Translations under genes and position numbers: made by a program
Assembly: GCA_903772945.1 (NCBI GenBank)
Contig: CAICTM010000905.1
Location: 1-43,129 of the forward strand
Reading direction: 5' to 3'
Length of the DNA stretch: 43,129 nt
Source of the DNA: Seminavis robusta
Taxonomy: Eukaryota; Bacillariophyta; Bacillariophyceae; Naviculales; Naviculaceae
Shown: piece by piece, positions 33,901 through 43,129 of the stretch
Layout of the letters: every line of letters begins with the position of its first letter
How positions within the stretch are numbered: position 1 is the stretch's first letter
The notes under the pieces: model-generated
Database searches by the model: none
What the model saw: only the letters and a program-made list of their open reading frames with translations
What the model was told of the DNA's origin: nothing

Positions 33901-34384
33901 CCTCTCCATGTTGCCAACAAGGCCGATTGTAACAGTGGCCGCACCCAGTTCGCGACATGCTCACTGAACTTCAAGCCATCCTTCTCACTGGCTGATTTCT
34001 CCCAGCGCATGGTCAAGCTCAAAACTGTCAACTTCGTCACCTCAGCAGTTCTAACTCAGCATGGAGCATCTTGAACCCAGCCCACAAGCGCTCCAAAGGG
34101 CTACACTGTTATCACCAGGGGCTACGTGCATGATGGACATCATGGTATGTTCCGAGGCCTTGGAACAGTTGCGAAGTTGTAAAAGACCTTGCATGTTCCT
34201 CCCCAGTCTTCCCACCTTGCACAATCATCACAAACAAGAAAACACGTCCATGCATCCAGCTTTCAACATGATTGTCTCGGACAAACTGGCGGATGTCCTG
34301 CAGGGACGGGAAAAATTATCTATCGACTTGACTGCAAAACCCTAACCAGTCAGCTGTGGCAAAAGCTTGGCCAGTGAGGACAAC
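30991..34384 (-). other. gene-poor stretch with unassigned, possibly decayed coding remnants on the minus strand
   Basis: Several minus-strand frames look protein-like but none is complete. 33238-32825 has H-A-W-L-K-K-A-H-P-D-H-V and a basic/Gly segment. 32488-31736 is 250 codons long, with S-E-I-L-L-P-P-P-Q-D-L-P. 34040-33795 and 33909-33706 cover one stretch in two frames. Just right of 31620, a frame different from the longest ORF reads D-E-D-G-N-K-I-M-K-D-G-D. The run of consecutive broken frames in one orientation suggests a decayed mobile element, perhaps a retroelement. I cannot name a domain, so function is left open. Confidence 0.35.
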
Positions 34385-35560
34385 AGATCTTCTCCTCGCC
34401 GCATTGTTGTGTTCGTTTCACAGGCAATAGTGATTTGTGACGTGGAAACAGTTCAGCCGTCTGCAGGAGCATCCTGACTACTGCCAGTGGGACGATGATT
34501 GACATCTTGGTGGTGATGATGCGATTGCGTAATTGTAGTGTCAGTTTCTGACGAGATGACATCATCGTCGTTTCCATTGGAGGGGAGGAGACACTCCTGC
34601 TTTCCACGGCAATACCACTTCTGCTTTCGCTTACATCATCTGTGGCTTGTAGTCGTCATCTTGTGAGGGTGATGCTTCCCATCTCAGTGTTTTGCCGGAC
34701 AATGATGGCTCCCACCAATGGTTCACCTTTCTGAAATCCATCCTTTTCTTCTTTGGTCTCTGCTGGGTACGATTTCGTGGTTGCCGGTGTGTTTTGCTGA
34801 CTCCAGAAACACTTGTTGTTGTAGAACTCAGTAATGGAGAAGCACTTGTTGTAATAGAACTAGCAGTTGGGTGACCCACTGCAGCACTTCAGGACTTCAG
34901 GAAATTAACCCATCCCGTGACGAGAAGTTTTCTCCTTGCGTCCTCCTCGTGACCTTCTCGTTCTTGCAGTGTCTCTACCACGTGTACTGCCAAGATGCGA
35001 CCGTGGAGAGGACAGTGGTGTCCCCAGTGAGATAGAGTGCCATCCCGCGACATGGGTATCTGCCTCTCTGTGACGGTCCTGTGGAACTTGTTCTTCGTCA
35101 CTGCTTTTCTTCCAAAATCGAAAGCTTGTTCCAACTAACTGAGCTAGCTAGTATCTTCAATCCTTTGCTGGCCAGTTGGCACGTCTTCACTGGCAGCCTG
35201 CCTCCCCACCAAACGTCAAGGTCCATCGTGTTACGTGAGCCTGGGAGGGGTGCCGATCAGGTTCGTGTATTATTACGTTCGTGTATCCAATCAAGAAGGC
35301 AGAAACGAAGATATGAGGATCTGTCTTTCGCTTGTGCCAATCTTTTTGCTTGCTTTTGAGTACCACAGTACGTACCAGACACCCTTCATCATCACCACCT
35401 CTTCTATAGGACCATCCATCTTGACCACCGGTGGCATCTTGGTGATTGTTTTGCTGGTGGGACAAGTGCGTAATAGCGGAACCGATTGCCCTCCGGGTCG
35501 CCAGGGCCGTCTCGTCTAGCTAGTGTCTTCCTCTTCCTCATGATCACCATCTTGATTTGG
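34385..35560 (-). pseudogene. LRR receptor-like gene fragment B
   Basis: From right to left the locus follows exons 1-4 of the intact LRR gene. An exon 1-like part lies at about 35560-35380 (with the D-G-P-I-E-E-type end and the GTACGTAC donor), an exon 3-like part at about 35200-35040, and an exon 4-like part at 35010-34620. A second exon 1-like piece (T-I-T-Q-S-H-H type) lies at about 34580-34480, fused directly to exon 4-like sequence. Intron sequence between the first exons is also recognisable. Frames are broken, the LRR part is missing, and a 41-bp transposon end is inserted at 34876. Confidence 0.8.
34871..34921 (+). mobile_element. 41-bp right-end fragment of the zinc-finger/peptidase transposon with 5-bp flanking repeat
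   Basis: Positions 34876-34916 are identical to the last 41 bases of copy 1 (CCACTGCAGCACTTC...ACCCATCCC). GTGAC flanks them on both sides (34871-34875 and 34917-34921). The intact LRR gene has a single GTGAC at 24662-24666 in the matching place, so it shows the empty site. This could be an excision remnant or a very short abortive insertion. Confidence 0.85.
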
Positions 35561-35856
35561 CCCCCGTAATGGTCCTCAGTTGCTTGCCCCTGATCCCACA
35601 GAACCTAGTCCTGAATTTCGACTGTTCTTTGCTTAAGCCTGGCCCCGGCTGGCTTCCGTAGATAATTTCCCTACTCTAAACCCCCCTCTTGTTGTTGCAC
35701 CCTTTTGTTGTGGGTTTCAGCGTTCTAAAAAGACACACAGTTGATCTTTTGAGGTTCTCACTTCTCCAGGCCACAACAGCTCGAGCTCTTTCACCTCTCC
35801 CTCCTCAACAAAAGATGCTCCAACACATCTCCATCATAGTTGAAAATGAGGTTAAC
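35561..35856. other. spacer with a short LRR-exon match
   Basis: Positions 35815-35850 (GATGCTCCAACACATCTCCA onward) match the LRR gene exon 4 around 23729-23765 on the same strand sense. They are probably the downstream part of fragment C, cut off by the tandem array. Confidence 0.65.
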
Positions 35857-37210
35857 ACATGGCAAAGGCAAACTTCCCAAGGGGGCTCCCCAAGCACAAT
35901 AGAATCAAGGCAGACTCAATCCCCAAGGAGGCAGAGGCAGTGTACCCTAGTTTTCCAGACATTTCGGTCCACATGTACCCTAGTTTTCCAGACATTTCGG
36001 TCCACATGCAAAGGCAAACTTCCCAAGGGGCTCCCCAAGCACAATAGAATCAAGGCAGACTCAATCCCAAGGAGGCAGAGGCAGTGTACCCTAGTTTCCA
36101 GACATTTCGGTCACATGGCAAAGGCAAACTTCCCAAGGGGGCTCCCCAAGCACAATAGATCAAGGCAGACTCAATCCCCAAGGAGGCAGAGGCAGTGTAC
36201 CCTAGTTTTCCAGACATTTCGGTCCACATGGCAAAACAAACTCCCAAGGGGGCTCCCCAAAGCACAATAGAATCAAGCAGACTCAATCCCCAAGGAGGCA
36301 GAGGCAGTGTTACCCTAGTTTTCCAGACATTTCGGTCCACATGGCAAAGGCAAACTTCCCAAGGGGGCTCCCAAGCACAATAGAATCAAGGCAGACTCAA
36401 TCCCAAGGAGGCAGAGGCAGTGTACCCTAGGTTTCCAGACATTTCGGTCCACATGGCAAGGCAAACTTCCCAAGGGGGCTCCCCAAGCACAATAGAATCA
36501 AGGCAGACTCAATCCCCAAGGAGGCAGAGGCAGTGTCCCTAGTTTTCCAGACATTTCGTCCACATGGCAAAGGCAAACTTCCCAAGGGGCTCCCCAAGCA
36601 CAATAGAATCAAGGCAGACTCGACTCAATCCCCAAGGAGGCAGAGGCAGTGTACCCTAGTTTTCCAGACATTTCGGTCCACATGGCAAAGGAAACTTCCC
36701 AAGGGGGCTCCCAAGCACAATAGAATCAAGGCAGACTCGACTCAATCCCCAAGGAGGCAGAGCAGTGTACCCTAGTTTTCCAGACATTTCGGTCCACATG
36801 GCAAGGCAAACTTCCCAAGGGGGCTCCCCAAGCACAATAGAATCAAGGCAGACTCGACTCAATCCCCAAGGAGGCAGAGGCAGTGTACCCTAGTTTTCCA
36901 GACATTTCGGTCCACATGGCAAAGGCAAACTTCCCAAGGGGGCTCCCCAAGCACAATAGAATCAAGGCAGACTCGACTCAATCCCCAAGGAGGCAGAGGC
37001 AGTGTACCCTAGGTTTCCAGACATTTCGGTCCACATGGCAAAGGCAAACTTCCCAAGGGGGCTCCCCAAGCACAATAGAATCAAGGCAGACTCAATCCCC
37101 AAGGAGGCAAAGGCAGTGAACACTAGTTTTTCTGGACATTGCGGTCCACATGGCAAAGGCAAATGCAACTTCCCCAGTGGCGACCCAAGCACAATAGAAT
37201 CAAGCAGACT
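35857..37210. repeat. tandem array of about 11-12 units of 109-119 bp
   Basis: Units begin ACATGGCAAAGGCAAACTTC at 35857, 36004, 36113, 36226, 36339, 36451, 36562, 36680, 36796, 36914, 37033 and a diverged one at 37148. The first unit is longer (147 bp) because a 33-bp segment ending TTTCGGTCCACAT is doubled. Units from 36562 on contain an extra GACTC. Most units differ by single-base indels in C and G runs, so no long reading frame is kept. The final bases of each unit (CTAGTTTTCCAGACATTTCG) resemble 25896-25915 beside LRR fragment A. Confidence 0.95.
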
Positions 37211-37419
37211 GAGGACTCCCAACCAAGGACAGCCAACCCGAGGAACAGGAACCCCATTCAAGGACAGGCACAAAGACAGTTCAGGGACACCAAACCCAGG
37301 ATAGACTACATGTACCCTAGTTTTGCTTGACATTGTGGTCGACATGCAAAAAGGCAACTCCCTACTAGTGCGGATGTCGATGATGATCATTGTCCATGTC
37401 GTACGTGTGACGTCCCAAC

Positions 37420-38110
37420 AATAAATAGCTAATTCTTGTGCCAATGGAATGGCTGTTGTTTCATGAATCCTGTACGGTAGGACAAAAACCTCCTGCTTTC
37501 CACGGCGATAGCACTGCTTTCGCTTCCAGTTTCCAGTGCGGCTTGTAAAATACTTGTTGGTCGTCGTGTGGCAACTGGTGATGCTTGGATTCCCGTCACA
37601 GCGTTTTCTTCTTGTTCTTTGGTCTCTGATTTTGGTGGTGAGAAGTCTTTTCCTTGCGTTTTTGCCATGCGTCGACAGTACTACGTGTGCGACCGTGGCA
37701 ATGACGGTTGTGGCTCAGCTGGCGTCTCTGAGGAATACGGTAGTGCAGTGCCATCCCGTGACATGGTGGGTTGTATCAATCCTTTTCTGCTGGCCAGTCC
37801 AGTGGGCACCTCTTTCACTGGAGGGGTGGTGATCCATAATACTGTAGTCTAATTTGGTTCGTGCATGCCATCATGCAATGCAAGCAAGGAGGCCGAAACG
37901 AAAAAAGTGAGGATCTCTCATCGGACTCACTCATCGTCGGTGGTGGTGACTTACTTGCCACTCATACAGTAGTCTACTAGTACTGTATCATAGTGGAACC
38001 GTCCGGGGCCATCTCGTCGAGTGTCTTCCTCCTCGTCATTGTCATTGTCATTGTCATTGTCGTCGTGGACAGATGGATCCTTGCGTGGGTGCATGGTGTT
38101 GGGCAGGAAA
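37420..38110 (-). pseudogene. LRR receptor-like gene fragment C
   Basis: A possible start codon lies at 38094. It is followed by a D-N-D-N-D-N repeat encoded by a GTCATT hexamer run, and by the R-R-D-G-P segment of exon 1. At about 37800-37420 exon 4-like pieces appear, including the region before the membrane helix, in shifted frames. The locus then meets the tandem array. An LRR-exon scrap lies on its far side near 35830. It is not translatable as a whole. Confidence 0.7.
38035..38062. repeat. GTCATT hexanucleotide microsatellite
   Basis: Four to five GTCATT units lie inside exon 1 of LRR fragment C and encode alternating Asp and Asn on the minus strand. Confidence 0.85.
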
Positions 38111-38215
38111 GATCTAAAAAGTGAGAGCACGGCATTGGAAAGGACAAACGAGAACCCTCAGGATTGTTTTTAAAACGCACAGCTGCTCTAAAGTTGAGGT
38201 TCGCGCCTTCTTGCC
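38103..38215. repeat. direct repeat shared with 38575-38688 (upstream regions)
   Basis: Both copies contain GGAAAGATCTAAAAAGT, then GAGAGCA, CGAGAACCC, ACGCACA and GGTTCGCGCC in order, with indels. The left copy lies just upstream of LRR fragment C (minus). The right copy lies just upstream of the coiled-coil gene at 38784 (plus). Confidence 0.8.
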
Positions 38216-38402
38216 AAGATCTCTTGCACCAAAACTCCCACCTCCTCCATCACCACACGACAAAAGGTGTCCTTTTCCCTACCGTACTGTATGGGTAGCT
38301 ACCAGAAGCTATGTGTAGCTACGGTAGTGGGGAAAATGTTCGCCGAAATCATCAACAATGCAGAAGCTTCACCTGAAACCTTTTTTTATTCCTGAAATTT
38401 TT

Positions 38403-38520
38403 TCTCATTGATGAAACTTGCGTTCATTACTGAAACTTGCGTTCATTACTGAAACTTGCGTTCATTACTGAAAATCCCGTTCTATGATCACTGAAAGTTT
38501 TGTTCATTCACTGAAAATAA
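38403..38520. repeat. short tandem repeat of a GAAACTTGCGTTCATTACT unit
   Basis: Three near-perfect 19-bp units start at about 38413. Diverged units follow, with AAAATCCCGTT, AAAGTTTTGTTC and AAAATAAAG variants, each marked by CTGAAA. Confidence 0.85.
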
Positions 38521-38783
38521 AGTTTTGCAGAACTCACTTACGATCGTCGTGCCCAGACGGAACGCTGTGTCGCAAGGCAGGAAAGATCTAAAAAGTAAGT
38601 GAGAGCAACAGCATCGGAAAGCGCGTCGAGAACCCGAACGTGAGACGCACAATTGCTCAACAGGTTCGCGCCGTCTTCACGCCTTGCCTCCTCCTCAACC
38701 GTCACCTCCTCCATCACCTCCTCGATCGCAACAGAAGACAAAGACAAAGACAATAAAGACAGAAGATCAAGAAGAAGAAGAAG

Positions 38784-39680
38784 ATGGCAGCCGAGGAAGA
38801 CGTGATTTTGTTTGGCGACAGCAATGATCGCTTGTCGGATGCGCTGAAAGAAAAAGTCGAAGCGGCCTTACAGTCGGGTGTGGCGTCGTTGCCTCTCATT
38901 TCAAATGGCGACAATGATGATGAAGACGGCCGTCATCCAACCATGCTCCGGTGGTTGCGTTCTTCCTATGACAAGTATTTACACCTCACAAAGTTGTATG
39001 GAGATCAACACATTTTCACCGTGGCTCATCGGACGTCCCATTTTCGAAATAGAATTGTACGAGAATTTCAACAAGAAGAAGGAAGCAATGACGGCCATGG
39101 CGGTACTACTATTTCTACTACACAAGAGACATCAGATGATGACAAGGAGACGGCCACCACTATGACTACTAGTACTACTACAACCAACGTCAAGATGGTG
39201 ACGGCCCAGGACATTCCCTCTCCAACGGAATTGACTGCATTGGACGACCAAATCCAGACTTTGCGTGGGAAACTCCAACAAGCCCGTCAGAAACGAATCC
39301 AGCAGCAACTTGACATCAACAAAATGCAACAAAAAGCGCAATGGGCCCAAGAAACCAATCAGTCGATCCAACAACACACTACTAGCAAGATCGTACAAGA
39401 ATTGCCTCCCAAAGTACACGCAATGGTAGCCGGACGGGATCAACTTTTACACGCCCAAGCGAAAGGACACGAATTGATGGCAACCATGAAACAAGAGAAA
39501 CAGCAACAACAATCGACTACTCGAAAAAAAGGAACTACTGAATCAGCACAAAACAACAAAAGCAAAAAGAAGAAACCAAAACTACTAACCTTGGCAGACC
39601 AGTTCCAACAAGATCAACGGCATCTGCAGGGAACCACTGTGGAGGAGTTACAGGAGATTCGACAAATGATGCAAAAATAA
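38784..39680 (+). CDS. unknown coiled-coil protein, 298 aa
   Basis: An intact, intronless frame starts in a purine-rich AGAAGAAGAAG-ATGG context. The first 75 residues look folded, with an amphipathic helix (L-S-D-A-L-K-E-K-V-E-A-A-L) and a W-L-R-S-S-Y-D-K-Y-L segment. Low-complexity Thr-rich sequence covers about residues 105-145. A coiled coil follows at about 150-240 (I-Q-T-L-R-G-K-L-Q-Q-A-R-Q-K), Gln-rich at its end. A basic stretch (K-S-K-K-K-K-P-K) and a C-terminal helix close the protein. I see no signal peptide or membrane helix. The helix-plus-coiled-coil design resembles small structural subunits such as kinetochore or cytoskeletal proteins, but I do not recognise a family. Confidence 0.72.
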   Translation: MAAEEDVILFGDSNDRLSDALKEKVEAALQSGVASLPLISNGDNDDEDGRHPTMLRWLRSSYDKYLHLTKLYGDQHIFTVAHRTSHFRNRIVREFQQEEGSNDGHGGTTISTTQETSDDDKETATTMTTSTTTTNVKMVTAQDIPSPTELTALDDQIQTLRGKLQQARQKRIQQQLDINKMQQKAQWAQETNQSIQQHTTSKIVQELPPKVHAMVAGRDQLLHAQAKGHELMATMKQEKQQQQSTTRKKGTTESAQNNKSKKKKPKLLTLADQFQQDQRHLQGTTVEELQEIRQMMQK

Positions 39681-40640
39681 ATAGGTACCAGTATGTATAG
39701 ATACGGCAAGAACAAACAATCCACAATGAAACAAAAAGAGTTGAGAAGAGCCAAAACGATGCCTACCCCGACAAAAAATAGTCTGCCGATCGCGGTAGAA
39801 TTTATAGCTGTCGATCGCTTGCGCGATCATTTGTAGTTTCTCGACTTGTGTCCACAGTATCTAAAATTCTATAGCTAGCTTGGCAACATCTCCGATGGAT
39901 TATGAATTGAATTCAATGGAAGGGAATCGAATCGAATTATTCCATCATTCTGGAACTTTTCTACGGTACTCTAGCTAGCTAGCTAGACCCCCCGCTTCAC
40001 AAGTCGAGTCGAGTGGAGTCGTTTCCACCTTTCGTAACGAGAATGCAACCGCCCTCGTTCTGTTGGCGCACCTGTGCCTCATATCGGTGGCTCGAACAGA
40101 ACGAGCCCTCTGGTGGAGACGAGACGAGACGAGTCCACGAATGCACCATACGGTAGCCTCCTTTCCTCTAGCTAGACTACGTTCTACGTGCGTGCGTGCA
40201 TGCCATAATAATACGGTTCCTCGGTGACAGCTATTATACTTGCGGCATGTATGATAGCGTATGATTACCAGTGTTCCTTGTTCTAAATATATATATTTAT
40301 ATGCATGTATAGTATCCTTGACTACTAGCTAGCTACGCCAGCTAGCTATGGCACCATGCTCGCCGTTTCGGTCAGCCAAGCTCCAATGAAACGAAAGGGA
40401 GGGTTTTTTGTGAGGGTGTACATCGTACCGTGCCGTACAGGATGGTCAGGGCCAGTCAGTCAGCAAAATCCTCAGGATGAGAATGCAATGCAAGTCCGTC
40501 CAATCAAGAACACACACGCCACTCATGCCTACCGTATCATGCACCACTTGACGAAGGGTCTCCAAATTAGTGGCTCATGTTGGGCGGTGGGGCAGGACAG
40601 CCATCAATTGGCAATGCACCATTCTAGAATTTCCTGGTGC
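39681..40640. other. intergenic stretch with short inverted and simple repeats
   Basis: The stretch has CTAGCTAG runs near 39970 and 40325, and an 11-bp inverted repeat (CTCGTTCTGTT at 40054-40064 against AACAGAACGAG at 40095-40105, about 30-bp loop). GAGACGAGACGAGACGAG occurs near 40115 and an AT-rich TATATATATTTATATG near 40288. I see no supported gene. Confidence 0.6.
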
Positions 40641-41162
40641 CCTTCATTCATGTTCAGCAACAATTCCGGTTCTCCAATCCCAAGGACTACAATTTTCACG
40701 TGCCCATTTCAAAATATCCAAGTAGCCATTGAGAGCAGCATGCATGGAAGCATGTACCCGGATTATCTGTGTACAAATTCCATGGGCAACCATTCTCATG
40801 CAGCCATTTCAACATTTCAAGGTGCCCCTCCCCTGCAGCAGCTGCCTCACATGTATCTTGATTCCAGGGGCAACCATTCTCATGCCGCCATCTCAATATT
40901 TCAAAGTGGCCCAATTTGCAGCAGCTGCAGGGCATGTCCATGAGTCCTCCAAGGGACAGCCACGTTCATGCAGCCATTTCAAAACAATATCCAATCGGCC
41001 ATTTGCAGCAGCTCTGGTGTACGCATGTTCATGCCAGGGGCAACCTTTCTCATGCAGCCATTCCAATATTTCAATGTGGCCATGATTGGCAAGTGAATAG
41101 AATGTATCTAAACGCCAAGGAAGAGGTTTAGCATTGCTCGAACCCACGCGGTGCACATGCAA
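40640..41162 (-). pseudogene. ankyrin-repeat protein, frame-broken
   Basis: Successive minus-strand segments show G-H-I-E-I-L-E-W-L-H-E-K-G-C-P-W, then G-R-L-D-I-V-L-K-W-L-H-E-R-G-C-P, then G-H-L-E-M-L-K-W-L-H-E-N-G-C-P-W, and N-G-Y-L-D-I-L-K-W-A-R-E-N. These are the 'WL...GCPW' ankyrin-type repeats that are common in algae and amoebae. The first part is read from a Met at 41162 to about 40900. A frame change near 40910 passes to the frame 40941-40696, and a second change near 40720 leads to a stop near 40640. With only about five repeats and two shifts it is probably a decayed or truncated copy of a larger gene. Confidence 0.75.
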
Positions 41163-42295
41163 GGTATTTAAGAACTGTCCCGCCTCAGGGAAAACAATAT
41201 GAAAAGCGGCACATCACAGAGAAACACAATCAAACGGGGCTTTAGAGTAGGTGGATTATCTAGGTCAGCCAACTGGGGCCAGGCTTCAGCAAAGAAGAGT
41301 ATCAGGACTAGAAACACTCCTTCGGTCGAAGGTTCCTTCGAGTTGCTTTTTGGAGTTTTGCTCTGGTGTCTCAAAGCAGTCCAAAAGAGCCTTCTATAAG
41401 GGCATACCATGGTTCCATGGTTCCAGCCAGCCAACAGCCGCCATCACTAAACAGCCTGTGGCTCCTCATACAATACTGTAGAGAGAGAGACCCTTTTATA
41501 GTCTTGGGTGGTTTCGATAGAGAAGGAAGTGTAATAATAAGTGCGTGTGTTATGCTAAAGGAGTTTTTGAGGCCATTGGCTCATCTTTTGTTTGCAAGGG
41601 CAAATGTATGCATTCTGTTTCTGTGGTTTGGCGGCCATTGGCTCATCTTTCATTGTTTGTTTTGTTTTCTTGTTCTCTTCATGGGCCATGATGTGGCTTA
41701 GCTACCTGGTCCGTCCTAGTAGGAGAGATCCTCTTCGACCAGATCGGCATGTGCATTCATGGAAGGCACAGCTTCTTACCCACTCAGCCATTTATGTGCA
41801 CTTCCACCAGGAACATCTGTTGCTTTTGCACTCTTTCCCCGGACCACAACTTTGGTTTCTGTTTTTCTTGTGTTTGCAGTCATATGAGGGCCACTGTGGA
41901 ATATAAAGCCAAGATTTCAATTTGCTGTGAGATCAGGAGATCACTAGCTGTGCTCCATAACCAACAAGAACAATGTATACATACAGTATATATATAAAAA
42001 GTACTAGTTTTAGGCAGACTACCTATCTGGTCCGGAGGACCTTTTGTCAACGCTGGTACGAATCGAGCCCGAGGGCCCAAGCAACTGAGTCGTTTATGTG
42101 GGTGTTCGCACGACACGAGGGGATAGCATTCAGTTTCATTGGAACAAGAGGATGTACCTCATAGAAGCACGATGGTAACTAGCTAACTAGTCTACGCTCG
42201 TCTTTCACCTCCGTTCCCCAACGAGAGGGGAACGGTCCTTGTTTCTCCGCTACCACAGGGAATGCCTCCTCGTGGAGTGACGGGGGCGCAGTGGC
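41163..42295. other. intergenic stretch without a supported gene
   Basis: Only short ORFs are present. The notable structure is the hairpin at 42211-42235, listed separately. A GGCCATTGGCTCATCTTT phrase occurs twice, at about 41572 and 41632. Confidence 0.5.
42211..42235. other. perfect 9-bp hairpin
   Basis: CCGTTCCCC and GGGGAACGG flank a 7-base AACGAGA loop. It lies between the ankyrin remnant and the retroelement tail, with no gene that it obviously serves. Confidence 0.7.
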
Positions 42296-43104
42296 CTAAT
42301 CCGGATTAAGACTAAAATGTGTGATCATCAGTTGCTGTTGCCGTTGGAGCTGTCGATTCGCTGGAGCAAGTTTCTTCTGGAATTCTGTTCGGGCCAGGGA
42401 GGTAGATTCAAGCCATCGTTTTGTCTTGTCGATAGTGAATGTAAGGTGGTGGGTTTTGGTGTCCGGGTGGACTCTCCAGTGGTCGACGGGGAGTAGGCCT
42501 ATGTGCCTTGGGTATACTGTTGTCGAACCCGTCGCGTAGAGTGTCCAGTTGGGATAGTTGGGTGGGAGTGAGGGTAGTGCCATGGACGGCTTCATTTCGG
42601 TTGGTCCAAGGGTTGAAGTGTAGGCTCCAGATCTGTTTGATGAAGGCGCTGGTCCAGGCCAGGCCATCTCCGTTCTTCTTGGGTCGTTGCAAGGTGGTGT
42701 TTGGATGTGTTGGAAGGATTGTGGAGACCCTGCCAAGTACAAGTTCACAATGCCAAGGTTGTTTGGTCGCGATGGCTTGCGGATGGAGGTGGCAATCTGG
42801 CCGGTGTGGTGGTGTGAGAAGGGTTCCTTTGGTGCGCACCGGTTGAGGTGTAGGAGGATCTGTGTTCGGAAGGTCGGGGTGGGTGTTGCGCTCGTTGCGT
42901 CGAGCGCAGCGGTGTGTGGGTGCAGCTCCGTATTTGCTGTGCTTCGCGATGCCGTGTAGCGAGGTTGGTGGAGTCTACAGAGGAGCACGTGGAGGTGTCT
43001 TCATCTTCGAGGCCGATCGCGGACAGTTTGCTGTGGTCTTGCCACTTTCTTCGAAGTTGCATCCGTCCGACCCCGCAGTGTCCTGGGCGTGTTTGGTTAC
43101 CCAA
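42296..43104 (-). pseudogene. C-terminal part of a non-LTR-type retroelement protein, frame-broken
   Basis: Three minus-strand frames overlap here. The one at 42839-42408 contains A-W-T-S-A-F-I-K-Q-I-W followed by N-P-W-T-N-R-N-E-A-V-H-G (about 42659-42582). A tryptophan-rich helix followed by W-x-x-R-N-x-x-x-H-G is a pattern I associate with the C-terminal end of reverse-transcriptase proteins of non-LTR elements in algae and oomycetes. The window-edge frame 43104-42745 may hold the zinc-binding stretch before it. Frame changes make it nonfunctional. The catalytic region, if present, lies right of the window. Confidence 0.5.
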
Positions 43105-43129
43105 GTTGTGTGCAAGGGGGCTCTTCTGA

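Noticed and set aside
35857..37210. Tandem array as a CRISPR-like array
   Set aside because: Units are about 115 bp and homologous along their full length, with no unique spacers, in a eukaryotic setting.
36050..37444. Minus-strand ORFs of 60-160 codons across the tandem array
   Set aside because: They change frame from unit to unit because of single-base indels, so they are not kept by selection.
42020..42110. Possible tRNA because of a GGTACGAATCGAGCCC phrase
   Set aside because: No matching acceptor or anticodon stems could be folded by eye.

Overview
The window looks like nuclear DNA of a diatom (stramenopile), probably a pennate one. The support is: a plastid-type presequence with a signal peptide followed by an L-S-F-S site; short GT-AG introns of 67-168 nt; a leucine-rich-repeat (LRR) membrane protein of the diatom receptor-like type; a Ty3/gypsy-like remnant, a gag-only LTR element and ankyrin repeats of the 'WLHENGCPW' type; and many CTAG/GCTAGCTA stretches in spacers. 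The genus cannot be fixed from sequence alone.

Layout. 1-785 (+) is the 3' end of an L-lactate dehydrogenase gene (three exons visible). 2729-3659 (+) is a plastid-targeted fatty-acid-hydroxylase-superfamily gene with a frame break near codon 40. 7156-9581 is a complete, small, gag-only LTR retrotransposon lying on the minus strand, with 5-bp target duplications and an apparent self-priming site. 10212-11795 (+) is an intronless FAD/NAD(P) oxidoreductase. 12534-14468 (+) is a type II membrane protein that looks like a glycosyltransferase. 15715-17940 (-) is a decayed Ty3/gypsy-type polyprotein.

17954-21803 and 26949-30088 are two long, closely similar copies of one DNA transposon, both in plus orientation. 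They bracket an intact seven-exon LRR receptor-like gene (25668-22070, minus, 982 codons). Each copy has a different internal deletion. Together they show an N-terminal WRKY/GCM/FLYWCH-like zinc finger, a middle region, a USP/UCH-like cysteine-peptidase-like domain and a basic, zinc-ribbon-like tail. The expected transposase core is missing from both. A 41-bp piece of the same element's end sits at 34876 between 5-bp repeats, inside a decayed copy of the LRR gene, and the intact paralogue supplies the empty site.

Three decayed copies of the 5' half of the LRR gene lie at about 25930-26600, 34385-35560 and 37420-38110, all minus. A tandem array of about 115-bp units (35857-37210) has grown inside the last of these. 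The right end carries a small coiled-coil gene (38784-39680, +), a broken ankyrin-repeat gene (about 40640-41162, -) and the tail of a non-LTR-type retroelement protein (42296-43104, -).

The two most interesting items are the zinc-finger/cysteine-peptidase transposon family and the gag-only LTR element with a 15-nt self-complementary primer site. No operon-like cooperation between host genes is visible. The main theme is transposons and local duplication reshaping an LRR receptor-like locus.
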